Below are positions 21,531-33,955 of a stretch of DNA of 64,000 nucleotides, one piece after another. Position 1 is the first letter of the stretch. Each line of letters begins with the position of its first letter. The position numbers and the translations under genes were made by a program. This DNA is from Diphasiastrum complanatum. Taxonomy: Eukaryota > Streptophyta > Lycopodiopsida > Lycopodiales > Lycopodiaceae. The stretch spans positions 22,223,669 to 22,287,668 of the forward strand of contig CM055092.1 in the NCBI GenBank assembly GCA_029204225.1, read 5' to 3'. The notes under the pieces are model-generated. The model was not told the origin of the DNA, ran no database searches, and saw only the letters and a list, made by a program, of their open reading frames with translations.

Positions 21531-22216
21531 CAATGGATCTTGGATGTGTTGACTTGGCCTACACACACACTAAAGCATATATCAAGTCTAGTAATGGTAA
21601 TCCACATCAATGATCCTCTAAGTTTCCTACAAAGAGTGATGTCCATGAACTTATCTTTCATCACCATTATTGAGCACTTTTACATCTTGCTCCATTCCAG
21701 GTGTTTTTACATGCTTGTAGTCTTGCATCTTAGATCTATTGAGCAAATTTTTGCATAATTATATTGACTAATGAAGATGAAATATGAACCTCTAAGTCAA
21801 GGAGTGAGCAACATTTCATTTGAATTCTTGAATGAAAAGGTAAATAGCAATACCAAGGTGCTTTGTATGCCTGAGCTAAAGAGCTTATTTCAGTTAGAAT
21901 CATGGAAACTTGATGGTTAAAGTTTGAATTTGTCAAAGATTGTTACATGATGAAACATATGGATCGTGATTTTAAGGTGGTTGTGACATGTTATCATGAC
22001 AATATTTGTTGTCTTTATAAGTTGGATGAGGCCATCGAACCCGGTGAGTAAGCATCATCAATTGCTATCTAGGTTAACAGGCTTGGAATTTGACATGCAT
22101 ACGCATCTTCCAAATTCAAAGGGCTTTTGTATTTAACCGTTCATATGACATTTTATGTTCCAAGGCTATCTTTTATTGGTAGAAACAACATCTTGTTCTT
22201 AATTTGGCTTGGATGG
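21531..22216. other. No recognised gene
   Basis: Short frames only. It may be interior or flank of degraded retroelements. Confidence 0.4.
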
Positions 22217-22370
22217 ATATTCCATTTAGTGTGTTCTAGACCTCACAAGGATATTAGTTACTTTCAGGTCATGTCCAGTATGACGTGGCATAACTAACAG
22301 CTTGTTTCTTTGGAGTACCTCGTATCCAAGACTAGGAGTATGATGAATCCTATGTACTGGTCATGGACAT
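22217..22370 (-). repeat. Start of the chromovirus 3' LTR; also present at 30176-30308
   Basis: On the minus strand, directly after the chromovirus frame, an AAGGGGCGAAGAA purine-rich tract is followed by TGGTATGTCC, a plausible LTR start. The next 140 bp match 30176-30308 on the same strand (shared CTCCTAGTCTTGGATAC, AAACAAGCTGTTAGTTATGC, ATATCCTTGTGAGG, ACACACTAAATGGA). The remainder of the LTR below 22217 is not recognised. Confidence 0.65.
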
Positions 22371-22402
22371 ACCATTCTTCGCCCCTTGAACTGCTCCTAT
22401 TC

Positions 22403-25400
22403 TCAGAAGCTGAACTTAGGGAAATTCTTCTTTATGTTATCAACTCTCTCCCACAAATCATCATCCTCATTACGACCTTTCCACTGAATTAAGCACTCAG
22501 AGATAGAATGATTTCTCAATTGTTTATCTCTGGTTTTGAGCGCTTTCTCAGGTTCCAAAGGTACACTAAGCGACAAATCTTCCAGATGGGATACATCCTC
22601 ATCCAATTCAACTGTGTCACCTTCATGTAAACTTAGTTTCAAAAAACTTACACTAAATACTGGGTGTGCAGCCGATTTTCCTTGAAGAGCAAGTTCATAC
22701 ACCAAAGAACCAATTTTACAAACACTCCTGAATGGTCCACAAAAACAAGTAGACAATTTGTAATGTTTTCTTGTATGTAACGTCTTAGAATCTTTTGGAA
22801 TCTTAAGATATAACCATTCATCAACTTTAGAATCTCTTGGAGATCTCTTAAGATTGGTATAGTGTTTAGCTCTATCTTGAGCACTACAGATACTATCCTC
22901 AGCCACTTGCAACATCTCTTGCATATCATGCATGAAATCAGCAATCTTCTGCATCTTAACAGACTTCGTCTCCACATTTACCGAAGATCTAGGTTGAAAA
23001 CCGTACATAAGCGTAAAAGGACTATAACCTGTAGCAGAATGTTTTCTACAACTATATGCAAACTCAACCAGTGGGAGGTCATATTCCCAATGAGATTGCT
23101 CGTGAGAAACATATGTCCTCAAAATATCTTTCATATTTTGATTAGCCCTTTCTGTCTGGCCATCTGATTCAGGATGATCAGAAGAACTTAAACTCAAGGA
23201 AGTTTCCAGTTTATGGAATATCGCTAACCAAAAGTGATATGTGAACTTAGGATCTCTATCACTAACATGTCACTTGGCAGACCAACCAAAATAATCTTTC
23301 AACAAAGATTTGGGCTAAATCAGAAGCCTTTATAGTTGACTTAATTGGTATCAAAGCAGCTAACTTAGTTAACTGATCCACTACAACCCAAATAGAATCA
23401 TTTTGCCATTGGGTCTTAGGAAGTCCAACTAAAAAATCCATAGATATGATTTCTCATCTCTTATCAAGGATATCTAATAGATGCAACAAACCGCTAGCCT
23501 TATGGCATTCAGCCTTTGCTAGTTGATAGGGTTTGCATTTAATCACATATGACTCGAAATATGGTTTGAGCTTTGGCCAATAAAACTCCCTTTTAACCAA
23601 GTCTAGAGTGTTGGGAACGACTGAGCGTTTGGGCCACAATGGAAATGAAGGTGGTTGCCCCAACAATACGATGAACATTAATAACTGTAACAACGGGATT
23701 TGGATTACTTAGAAAACAGAATGATAGAGCAGTTCCAATTGTGTTGATTATGAGTGTCAGTGTAGGTGTCGTAGACAACCATAAAGAGAGATTGTCAAAA
23801 AATTAGGCATCTGAGATAGTCGTGCAATACTCCTTTACTGATATTCTGATATAAAGAAATGTGAAACAATCAGGCGTCAAAGATAGCCATAAATTTCTTC
23901 ATTTATGATACTTGCAAAAGAAGAGTGAGAGTTAAAGGACATTCAACAAGAATGCAATGAGATAGAACAATAGCGAATCTATATATTCAATGTTGTAATA
24001 ACAACTATTAGATCACAAGACAATTGTGCTGATAAGCGCGTGATCCTACTTACATAAACAAATCAATTACTATAGTCCTGAATATTTTTTCTCTCTGTAT
24101 ATATTTACTAACTCTAAGGAGTCAGATACTGTGAAACCAATTTTTGGTTGATTTAATCTCTGTCGTGTTCTGTATGAACTACATATGGATTGATCAAGTA
24201 TCTATCAGAAACCCTCCATTTCAATATTGTCGCTCATTTACTTATGTATAGCTGCTGGATGATCTTGTATTATTTTAAATTTACAACTACAAGATTGTTA
24301 ACAACTAATCAACTGACCAATTAGATCAGTTATTATTGGAGCATGATGACTTACACGGTCTGTATTTGAAATCTCGTGTGAATATGCAAAGTGTCGCATT
24401 TTTCAAAAAAAATGTTGCATTTCCTTTTATCCCCAGAATGGCCCAAAAGTTGAGTAGTTGACCTTGTCGGATTTTTCATCTTTTTTGCCTGTTGAAGTTC
24501 GCGAGTAAAAATACAGACTGTTGCGACAAACAATTCAAAAAGACAGACTTTCTTGAGAGAGTGAGGGCAGTTAGGATGAGTAGGAGAAACATTAAACTCC
24601 AACATAGTGTCCTGTGTATATCGAAATGTCTTGCACAAGTATGTCATGACATTCAAACAGAATCTTGTGTTTGAGCTCCTCATCCCAGGTACACAAACTT
24701 TCCCATTTCGAAATAGCAATCCATCTCGAATGGTAAACTGTCCCATAATTTGCTTATCTTTCTTTGTTAGTTGAGTCTTGACTCAGCACTATCCACATAT
24801 CTTCCAATCTGAACAATGTTCCAAATATGACCAAAATGGAAGTTTGATTCATATTTTTCTCTCAACGAAACATATAGATCCATGGAAATTTGGGTGAATG
24901 ACACCTCGTTAAGTTCACCAATCCAACTAAGAGCATCTACAACTTGCTTAGAGTTGCCTCTTATGTAACAGATTTTATGATCGAATTCTTGCATCAATTT
25001 AGCCCATCGAGCTTTCCTCCCCTGAAAGATCATATTGATTGCAAAAATACTTAAGAGGTTGGTGATCCGTATACACTATAAACTTATTAGCATACAAGTA
25101 GTGTCTCCACGTTTTAAGTGCCTGGATTATCGCAAACAATTTCTTTTCATGCGTAGTATAACGCAACTGAGGACCAGTTTGCTTTCAAACGCCAGTGGCC
25201 TATCCATTTGTAATCATAAAAGCTCCAATTGCAATATCACTTGCGTCATTTCTCACGACGTAAGGTAAGTCTAGATTTGCAATTTGTAACATAAGAGCTT
25301 AAACAACCAATGTTTTAAGTTTCTCGAAACACTAATTTAATTCCTCGTTCCAAACAACAGGTGAACTAGGTTGATTTCTCTTTTTCTTTTTATTAACAAT

Positions 25401-27396
25401 TCCTTTTATCATATTATTAAGCGGAGCTGCTACCTTAGCATAATCCTCAATAAATCTTCTGAAAAAAACTATAAATCCTAAAAATGATTTAACTTGCCTC
25501 ACAGTTTTTAGAATTGGCCAGTCAATCACTATCTTGATTTTATCCTCGTCAATTTTGATCCCATTAAGAGTGATCTTATGACCAAGATAAACCAACTCTT
25601 GCTTAAAGAATTCACACTTGGACTCTTTAGCGTAGAGTAACTCCTACCAGAGTTTCATCAAGATGATTCTCAGGTGCTCTATGTGTTCTTTAAAGGTTTT
25701 ATTGTAGACGAGAATATCATCTAGGAATACTACCACAATCTTCACCAAATATGGACAAAATAAATCGTTCATCATTTGTTGAACGTTGTTGGAGCATTCG
25801 TTAACCCGAAGAAACTCATAATGACCAAATCTAGAATGAAATCTTGTCTTTTGGACATCGTCTGATTTATTTCTTATTTGATGGTACCCTAACCTGAGAT
25901 ATATCTTGGTGAAATACTGAGCTCCACCCAAGCGATCTACAAGGTCATCCATCCTGGGTAACGAATATTTATGCTTGACAGTCACCTTATTTAACCCCTT
26001 GTAATCCACACACATCCGAAAACCTTCATCTTTTTTTGCTTTTAGAAGAACAGGAGCGCCCCATGGTGATTTACTAGGTTGTATATGTCTCATCCTCAAA
26101 TGATTTTCTATTCGATTTGAAATCCTTTTTGAAAAAACCTATAAGGTCATCTAGAGACAGATTGACCTCTTGGAATTAGCTCAATCATGTGGTCTGCTGA
26201 CCTAGATGGTGCTAAGCCATGAGGTAATTCAGATGGAAAGACATCTCTAAATTCATTTATGATTTGTTCTTTCATTGCTTGTTCATGATCTAGATTTACT
26301 GAGTTAAAAACTGTTGAGAATTCGCAACCATTTAGATACATATCACGAACATCCACAACTGGAATAGCAAATATAGAAAAAACTTCATACTGTGAATAGT
26401 CCAACGCTTCCATTTCATTAACTTTAGAAATCTTATCCAACAGACATACAAAATTACTGCCAAATAAAGTAACTACCTTATCACCCTCCTTGAAATTGAG
26501 AACATGTTTCTCAAAATCAATTCTCAGAGAAGGTGATTTACTAAATAACCATTCATATCCCATAATTAAATTAGTACATGCTAGGTCTAAAACATGAAAA
26601 TTAACTAATTCTCTATGTCTCTGTATCATCACTGGGAGATTCGGGACTTTTGCATTCCAAGTCTCCAACTCTGTAATTTCTGCACAAGATGAGAATTATT
26701 AAAATTATGAGTAGAACCATTGCCCAATAGAATACTTCTTGATTTTTAATTGTGCCAGTTAAACGGAAAAGTTCATTAGGCAAGAAAGAAGCAATATTGA
26801 AAGAACATTCACACTCACAATTTGTCAAGTTAATGTCCAAAGCCTTACCATTACCTCTTGGGATCTCAATCATATGAGCTGACATTTTCTTCCTTTCTGG
26901 ACAAAACTTCATCATATGTCCAGACTATTTACAGACAAAATGTAAGTCCTCTTTTTTAGCCTAATCATGGGACATAGATTTCTTGAATCTCTTTCTCTTC
27001 GGTTTCCTGGGTTCTGATGTTGCTTGATCCAATTCGTCAAAATAATTTGCTTGGTTTGGACCGTGCTTCTTCCCTTCTTGGTTTTCAAGGCAGGTTGGAA
27101 TTTGAGCAAATTGCTTTCTAGATGCCACCATTGTGGAAGCATATGCTTTTGAAATCCGAAACACGTCCTCGAGGCTTTGAAGCACATTTCACGTGCATTC
27201 GTTTTGATAATCGGCTGACAAACCTAGGACAAACTGCCACAGAGCCAATGATGACACCCTGTTCCAAAGGTCCATAAATTTCTGGATATAAGAGTCCAAG
27301 CTCTTTGTACCCAATTTTCAGTTCACAAATTTCATGTAGTAGTCAACGTCATCAGCTATCATGAAAGCTTTTTTGAAGACTTCCACAAAAGCATCC
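22403..27396 (-). pseudogene. Ty3/gypsy chromovirus gag-pol, interrupted by an LTR insertion
   Basis: Minus strand from high to low. Gag is at 27390-26960 (YIQKFMDLWNRVSS, SLEDVFRISKAYASTMV). A protease remnant follows (GNGSTHNF where the family has DSGSTHNF, about 26690). Next are PR-RT spacer with EFRDVFPSELPHGLAPSR, then RT (SPWGAPVLLKAKKDEGFRMC, DDLVDRLGGAQYFTKIYLRL, VVVFLDDILVYNKTFKEHIE), thumb (VYLGHKITLNGIKIDEDKI) and RNase H (24767-25300). The integrase HHCC is split at 24604/23609 by an inserted LTR. The integrase core and C-terminus resume below 23608 (SDHPESDGQTERANQNMKDI, HPVFSVSFLKLSLHEGD). The last 40 residues read a chromodomain (ISECLIQWKGRNEDDDLWER, NIKKNFPKF), which defines the chromovirus clade and is thought to guide integration to marked chromatin. 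Many stops and frameshifts make it dead. Confidence 0.9.
23609..24604 (-). mobile_element. Solo LTR inserted in the chromovirus integrase
   Basis: A 996-bp block that starts TGTTGGAGTTTAATG on the minus strand (24604) and ends CCCAACA (23609). It is flanked by TAGAG (23604-23608) and TAGTG (24605-24609), a five-base duplication with one mismatch. Removing it rejoins the host frame: GHY upstream and LDLVKREFYWPKL downstream are adjacent in gypsy integrase zinc fingers. Its first 150 bp resemble the copia LTR at 27397-28514 and the LTR at 50273-51025. No internal coding is present, so it is probably a solo LTR. Confidence 0.82.
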
Positions 27397-28514
27397 TATT
27401 CGAAAGAGGGGTGAAAGAAAGATAACTCGAAAAGAAACAAACAATAAAAGAAGTGAACTCGAAAAGAAACAAACTCGAACGAAAAATGTTCGTGCACTCA
27501 GCGGAATAAGCTATCTCCCTCTTTCCTCAAGCATGACTATGCCTATCAATCTCGAACAGAATACTAGTGATAGAAATCACGTTCAATCTGATTATGTAAC
27601 CAAACATTAAGCATCAAAATATCAGACAAATCATTTGTCGCGAACAGCTAGACAAATTATTAGTCGTGAATTACTCGCGAAGAGCTAGACTAATAATCAG
27701 TCACGAATAAGTCGCAAAAAGCAAGAATAAATATTAGTCGTGAACAACTAGACTAGTAATAATTTGCAAAGAGCAGACAACCAGATTAAGTAATTAGAAA
27801 GCTAGACAGGACGTAGAAAAGCATTGCAATACTGACACAAATTTGAACGCAAAACAAACAGAGTTGTAATCAGATTAAGTATAATGAAATATACAGGTCA
27901 ATAATGCAGATGAGCACAAAACAATAGCGGACATAACCATGTGCTTCACAAAGCTAATCACACAATCTGTAAAGGTGATGAACCTGTAACTGACAATACA
28001 TCTGAAAGAAAGAATCATGTGCAAAGGCATCTACAATGTCTATCTCTGATTATCAGTGATGTTTCGTTCTGTGTTATGTTATGTGAATACTCAGATGGTA
28101 TTCAATATATATACATAAGTTTTACATGTGTGCAGATGAAGGTGGTATGAGAGTGGTTATGTTGTTTGTGGGAGATCATGGGTGGCTGCTATTATTGTCA
28201 AATATGATTGCACAGTGCATGGAACGAGCGTGAGGTGGTCATGACGTCAGCCTTCGCTAAAATTAACATTGATGAAAATGGAAAAAATGTGACACTCGGA
28301 CAAATGCCTAAAAAATTTATTTACAGGGTACCTTCGCTTTTCTATAAGGGCACCTTTGGCATTTGTAGGGCAGTGTCGTCTTTTTCGCCTTTTTCGCCTG
28401 TGGAAATTTACTTGTATTTATGCAGACTGTGCGACAACATGAGTAAAAATGCACAAGCATGAATGGAGGCAGATTAACATAGGATTTAGGAGAGTGGAGG
28501 AGATAAATCCAACA
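27397..28514 (-). repeat. Copia 3' LTR inserted in the chromovirus gag region
   Basis: On the minus strand a pure G-rich polypurine tract (AAGGGGGG, 28515-28522) is followed by TGTTGGATTTATCTCC. The block runs to CTTTCGAATA at 27397, collinear with the end of the LTR at 40532 (CTTTCCAATA). The copia RNase H frame lies directly upstream at 28540-29240. On the other side the chromovirus gag sequence is cut, so this element inserted into it. Confidence 0.8.
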
Positions 28515-28529
28515 CCCCCCCTTAATCTG

Positions 28530-29240
28530 GGATCGTGAATGCCTTGATCTTCAGACAAAACTTGTTGTGTGCATTAACACTTAATGCCTTTGTGAATATA
28601 TCTGCAACCATGTCCTACGCTCTACAATACGTTAAGCTTACCTCTTTGTTGAGAACTTTGTCCTTGATATAGTGATATTGGATTTCAATGTCCTTCCTCC
28701 GAGAGTGAAATCTAGGATTGGCTGATAAGGCAATAGCACTCTGATTATCATAGAATATTATTGTAAAGTTGTATTGATTCAAACTAATGTCTAATAATAA
28801 ATTTTCCAAGCAATGTATTTTGCTTCTGTAGATGAAAGAGCGATAGAGGTTTGCTTACGACTGTTCCATGAGATAGGACTGCCGTTGAAGAAGAATATAA
28901 ATCCAGATGTGGACTTACGATTGTCTACATCTCCTCCCCAGCTTGCATTAGAATATCCACTGAGCTGATGAAGATTGTCGTTGATGACTTCTCCATAGCA
29001 GATGCACTAGTCCATGGTAGCTCGAATATACCTCATGACTCTTATGAGAGCCTTCCAATGGGTATTGCCAAGTTTAGCCATATATTGGCTGAGTGAGCTT
29101 ACTGCAAAAGAGATGTCTGGTCTTGTACAGACCATTGCATACATGAGAGATCCAAGTATCGATCGATAAGGATACTCTCTCATCTGCTCCTCTTCATGCT
29201 TGGTTTGGGGACATTGGTCCTTCGACAAACGCAGGCCTGG
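28530..29240 (-). pseudogene. Ty1/copia RT C-terminus and RNase H
   Basis: The minus strand reads KDQCPQTKHEEEQMREYPYR, SILGSLMYAMVCTRPDISFA, VSSLSQYMAKLGNTHWKALI and RVMRYIRAT. Then come broken RNase H pieces and DNQSAIALSANPRFHSRRKD, IEIQYHYIKDKV and ADIFTKALS ahead of the stop and PPT. These are standard copia blocks. Stops near 28800 and 29000 break the frame. The upstream part of the element (gag, integrase) is not found beyond 29240. Confidence 0.88.
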
Positions 29241-29788
29241 AAATGATGATTGTTAGCTCTAATATGGTTTTATCTTCATTATAAAGTAGAAATTCATGAC
29301 ATGCAACTCTTTCTCTAGCACATGCAAACAAATTTACAGACTTATAGCCATCTAATTGATCTGAGCTTGCTAGATTTTGGTTCTTACCATCTATTTTGTG
29401 TCAAAAAGCATGAAAAACCAAGCAAATTTGACCAAAACATAGCCTAGAATCATAAATCATGGAAAAATCTCGCATGCATAATTAATTTCACCATTAATAA
29501 TCTCTAAAATGAAAGTACATTTGCTAGAAAATTCAGATCTACATAAGATGAGTTACACAAAAAAAAAGCTCCAAAAACACAACACAAATTGGCTTTCTAG
29601 GACAATTCACCACAAACCACAAAAAATTAAAAGAGAGACATGGATCTTAGCAACATGCAAATTGAAACCGGGAGAATCCACCAACATACACACTTGTTCC
29701 ACCACCTGGATGAGAATACTAGTTGATCTCCACCAAACTTCCAATGAAAAGCAGCACCACTCCAAGTTTCTCGATCTTCGTAAGCCTT
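29241..29788. other. Non-coding, probably leader of a minus-strand LTR element
   Basis: No recognisable domain. It lies internal to the PBS at 29789-29800 on the minus strand. Long frames on both strands here lack any motif I know. Confidence 0.35.
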
Positions 29789-30160
29789 GCTTTGATACCA
29801 CTATAAGGGAAAGCTCCTCAAGATCCTGCTTACAAGACAAACACAATGGAAAACACACAATGGAGAAACCACCTAACCAAGTAGAAGCAACCAATCAACT
29901 CTAGAAGCTTCACCCCGAAGCCAAGGAATAGAAAAGATGAATGTAGAGTGAGAGCCTGACAATGAATCAACCAAAAGGTGAGGTAGTAGGGTGAGTTTGG
30001 CCTCCTTATATAGAGCCTAGAACCACCTATGCGTTAAGTAATGCAAGGTCCTAACTCCACTATGCATATATTCATCTAGAATAGAGTCTCTATGCATGGA
30101 TCCTCTATTCATAGAATTTCTATTGATAACTCTACACATGCATACATTGTCCCAAACCTT
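29789..30160 (-). repeat. Minus-strand LTR with TATA box and Met-tRNA primer-binding site
   Basis: The minus strand reads TGGTATCAAAGC at 29789-29800, one mismatch from the copia PBS. Just upstream lies an LTR-like block of about 350 bp containing TCTATATAAGGAGGC (about 30000-30014), a clear TATA box. The LTR 5' limit near 30160 is approximate. No coding domains remain attached. Confidence 0.6.
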
Positions 30161-30175
30161 GTACTAACTCCATTT

Positions 30176-30308
30176 AGTGTGTTTTGGGCCTCACAAGGAT
30201 ATAAGTTACTTGCAGGTCACGTCCAGTATGATGTGGCATAACTAACAGCTTGTTTCACTGAAGTACCATGTATCCAAGACTAGGAGTATATTAAATCCTA
30301 TGTAACAC
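30176..30308 (-). repeat. Second copy of the chromovirus LTR start
   Basis: Matches 22217-22360 at roughly 85% by eye, same strand. It is an isolated fragment without neighbouring gypsy coding sequence. Confidence 0.75.
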
Positions 30309-31217
30309 TGGGAAAGTTTATGTAGTTCTCATGCGACCCCACTTTGCTATATGCCTAATATTTCTAGCACATTTCCCAAATGTGATAGTAAGAGTTGGCA
30401 TAGCACAACAGAGACATTAAAGTTCAAATTCCTTCTGACAATGTATTAGGATCATTACTTTGTGGCACATATGGTTAGATAGAAATAGTAGAGAACCTGG
30501 AAATGGTGCTTTCTACATCTCCCCTCTACTCCTCTTTAAAGAGGCTGACAAGCTTATGCTTCTTTAAGTTTTGCTGCTTCCCTGTATTTTGTTAAAAATT
30601 CCTTAATCTATGGTCAACTTTATTCAAGAGAAAAAAAAAAGTTCAAGAAATGTTGCATATTCAAAAAATACATATATATCTTCAACAACAAGTTGAACAC
30701 ACAGTATGATTGCACTTCTACCTAGTTGAGGGCATGCTCACAAATACATTCGCCAACCCATTACTTGGAGCTAAATTTGACTATTGTAAGAGCTTGGCAA
30801 AAGTAATGTGAAATAAAGTGCCACAAAATTAGATATAAGATTAAGTGGGATTGTTAAAACATCCTAAAATATGTAAATAACTTAATTTTGCCATGTTTAG
30901 ATCCACAATACCAAGTACCGAATCCCTGATACACAAATGAAATTTTCTTGACCCAATAATTATATAATATTTACTTCTTTTGAACAATAGAAGAACATAA
31001 AATTGATATCTCAAATTGAGCAGTCTAAGTTAGAACTCTTCTTATACATTATGCCATGCAACTCTTTGAATGAGGCAAATCTCTATATTGATGCAATGCA
31101 ACTAACAAAAACATAAGTTTCACAAAAATTTGTCAAGCAAGTTTGAACAAGATCAGTGTCTCTATGTACTTTACCTACCACATGTAGATCGTCACAGAGT
31201 GCCTTTATTCTTTTGAG
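30309..31217. other. AT-rich stretch without recognised gene
   Basis: No frame, repeat or RNA gene could be supported. Confidence 0.4.
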
Positions 31218-31760
<543 letters not shown>

Positions 31761-31935
31761 GAAAAAAATTTATTATATTTTGGTTTAGATTTTGAATTTT
31801 AAGGTCCTCAAATTTTGTTATGTACTGAGTTTTAAGATAAAGTTCAAGTCCAAGTTATGAATGTCATAGCAAACCAGTTTGTATCTTTGTACATAATTGT
31901 AATATTTAAAAGTGCAAGAGAGAGATAAAAAATAG

Positions 31936-32223
31936 TGGAGGACCCTAGCCTCTGAATCCTATTGGTCCATTTCTGCCTCCCTAATTATTCAAATTTAAAA
32001 AAAGAGTGGGAATCCATTCAAATTGGAGGGAAACCCAACTTTATTCACTAACTTGACATTTAGGCCCTGCGACATTAAAAGTATCCGCAAAAAGACCTAA
32101 AGTCCTTTTATTGACTTTCTAATTAATCAAATCTCTATGTGATCATTGGTTGGACTTACACACGCAGGGTGCCAAATCCCTCTCACTTATTAACTAGGGT
32201 TAGGATTGCCTTGGGATCCGCAA
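31936..32223 (-). repeat. Fragment of the gypsy-element LTR, inverted
   Basis: Reverse complement of the first 290 bp or so of the LTR at 2284/13465 (contains ACTAGGGTTAGGATTGCC, CATTTAGGCCCTGCGACAT, CTAAAGTCCTTTTATTGAC). It ends near GGATCCGCAAACC, about ten bases short of the LTR terminus. Confidence 0.88.
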
Positions 32224-32337
32224 ACCTCAGGAAATACCGTATTACTTCTCAAATTTTGCATAGGATAGTCGAGTCTCAGGCCAAGATAGCCAAGGCTCGT
32301 AAGGAAGATTCCAAATCATACTTTAGTCTTTGAAACT
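32224..32337 (+). pseudogene. Fragment of the accessory frame N-terminal domain, fused head-on to the inverted LTR
   Basis: The plus strand reads LRKYRITSQILHRIVESQAK, matching LRKDRITSQILHRIVESHTK at 10948-11010. Homology begins exactly where the inverted LTR stops. Both parents contain a CAACCTC or CAAACCCTC-like sequence at the join. The match fades after about 32305. Confidence 0.8.
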
Positions 32338-32715
32338 TGGATTTATCTCTTCGCTTCTAAGATCAATCATGTATCAATTTATCAAGTTATAAAAATAAGA
32401 AGTTCCACTATATGCCATCCACAATTTTCAAGATTTTGTGCCAAAGCCAAGCTTAAGATGCAATGCATTGCCAAGGCCTATTTTTTTTTTAAGCCAAAAA
32501 ATTATGTCTAGTGTCAAATGAAAGGCAATCTATAAAATTACCCTTTTACTTGAAAGGTGAATAAGAACAAACAAATTTGATAGGTCTAAATTTATAATTT
32601 TCCTCTCAAAATACAATAGAATCATGTTAGAGACGCTATTTTTTTTTTACAGTTTTAAATTAATAGGTAGCCTTGAAACATGAATGTCATCTAAAATGTT
32701 AAAATACAAAAAGCC
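32338..32715. other. No recognised feature
   Basis: AT-rich, no gene or known repeat seen. Confidence 0.4.
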
Positions 32716-33035
32716 CTTCAATATGAAAGGTGGCTATGCACATCTAAAAAAACGACAAATGTCATTGAGTGGTTGTGAGATAGAAAGGACAAGGAAGGTT
32801 GGTTTGGAGATACAAGCTAGGTAGGAGTTGGTAGGCTTGGAGGATGCCACTCCAATATACCCATAACAAGCATATACGAGTATTGTAGTTGATTGTCCTT
32901 TCTAGAAGTGGGAATAGGCGCGCGGGGGGGGGGGGGAGTGGGGATAGGGAAATCCACCTCGTCAAGGAGAGGAGGGGGGGACCTAAATAGTCATAAAGGC
33001 TTGCAATTAGTGATTGAGAGAGAGAGAAAAGCATA
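32716..33035 (+). promoter_or_regulatory. Upstream region and 5' UTR of the hexosaminidase gene
   Basis: Contains a G run (about 32925-32936), a GAGGAGGGGGG stretch and a short GA run directly before the ATG. No unambiguous TATA box is seen. The whole block is duplicated at 31218-31560, which means it moved as a unit. Confidence 0.5.
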
Positions 33036-33874
33036 ATGAGGAATATGAGATGGATGAAATTTGTTCAAGCATTGTTGCTATTGTTGATGGGGAGGTTCTT
33101 TGGAGCTGATGCAGTAGTGTTTTTGTGGCCACAACCACAAAGCATCTCCTGGGGAACAGGTCCACCCATACATGTCTCTCCTAAATCCCTCCAACTTATC
33201 TGTCCCTCTCACCCAGACTTGCAAAAAGCTACTCATTATTACACTACTCACATCTTTACTGAAAGATGGTTTCCAGTTCAGGTTTCTCATCTCCACCCAA
33301 CTAATGTAAATGAAGCATCGGAATACTGCCTAGAAGCTCTCGAAATCATTGTAGCTGATCTCAATGCAGATCTACAACATGGGGTGGATGAGTCCTATAA
33401 TCTAACAGTGCCAGATGAAGGTGGTGTGGCTACATTGGCAGCTAAAACAGTTTGGGGAGCAATCCATGGGCTCGAAACTTTCTCTCAGCTGATTAGATTG
33501 ACAAAGAATGAGAGAGATGCAGAGTCTGTGATCGAGCGTGGTGTGGTGATCTTGGACAAGCCCAATTTCCCCCATCGTGGAATATTGTTGGATACATCTC
33601 GCAATTTCTTTTCGAAGGAACATATATTGCGCACAATTAGAGCCCTTGGATACAACAAGTTGAATGTGTTCCATTGGCACATCACAGACTCTCAATCCTT
33701 TCCTATAGCCCTTCCTTCAGAGCCCACCCTTGCTGAGAAAGGGTCGTATGGTCACAACTACATCTATAGCCAAAAAGATGTTGAAGAGATTGTGAGCTAT
33801 GCAAGAGCATTTGGTATTCGTGTTATTCCAGAGGTTGACATGCCAGGTTTGAGTTGCAAATAAAGATACTTTGT

Positions 33875-33955
<81 letters not shown>

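Noticed and set aside
29607-29894. 95-codon minus-strand frame
   Set aside because: It spans the PBS and LTR end of a retroelement and resembles no protein I know.
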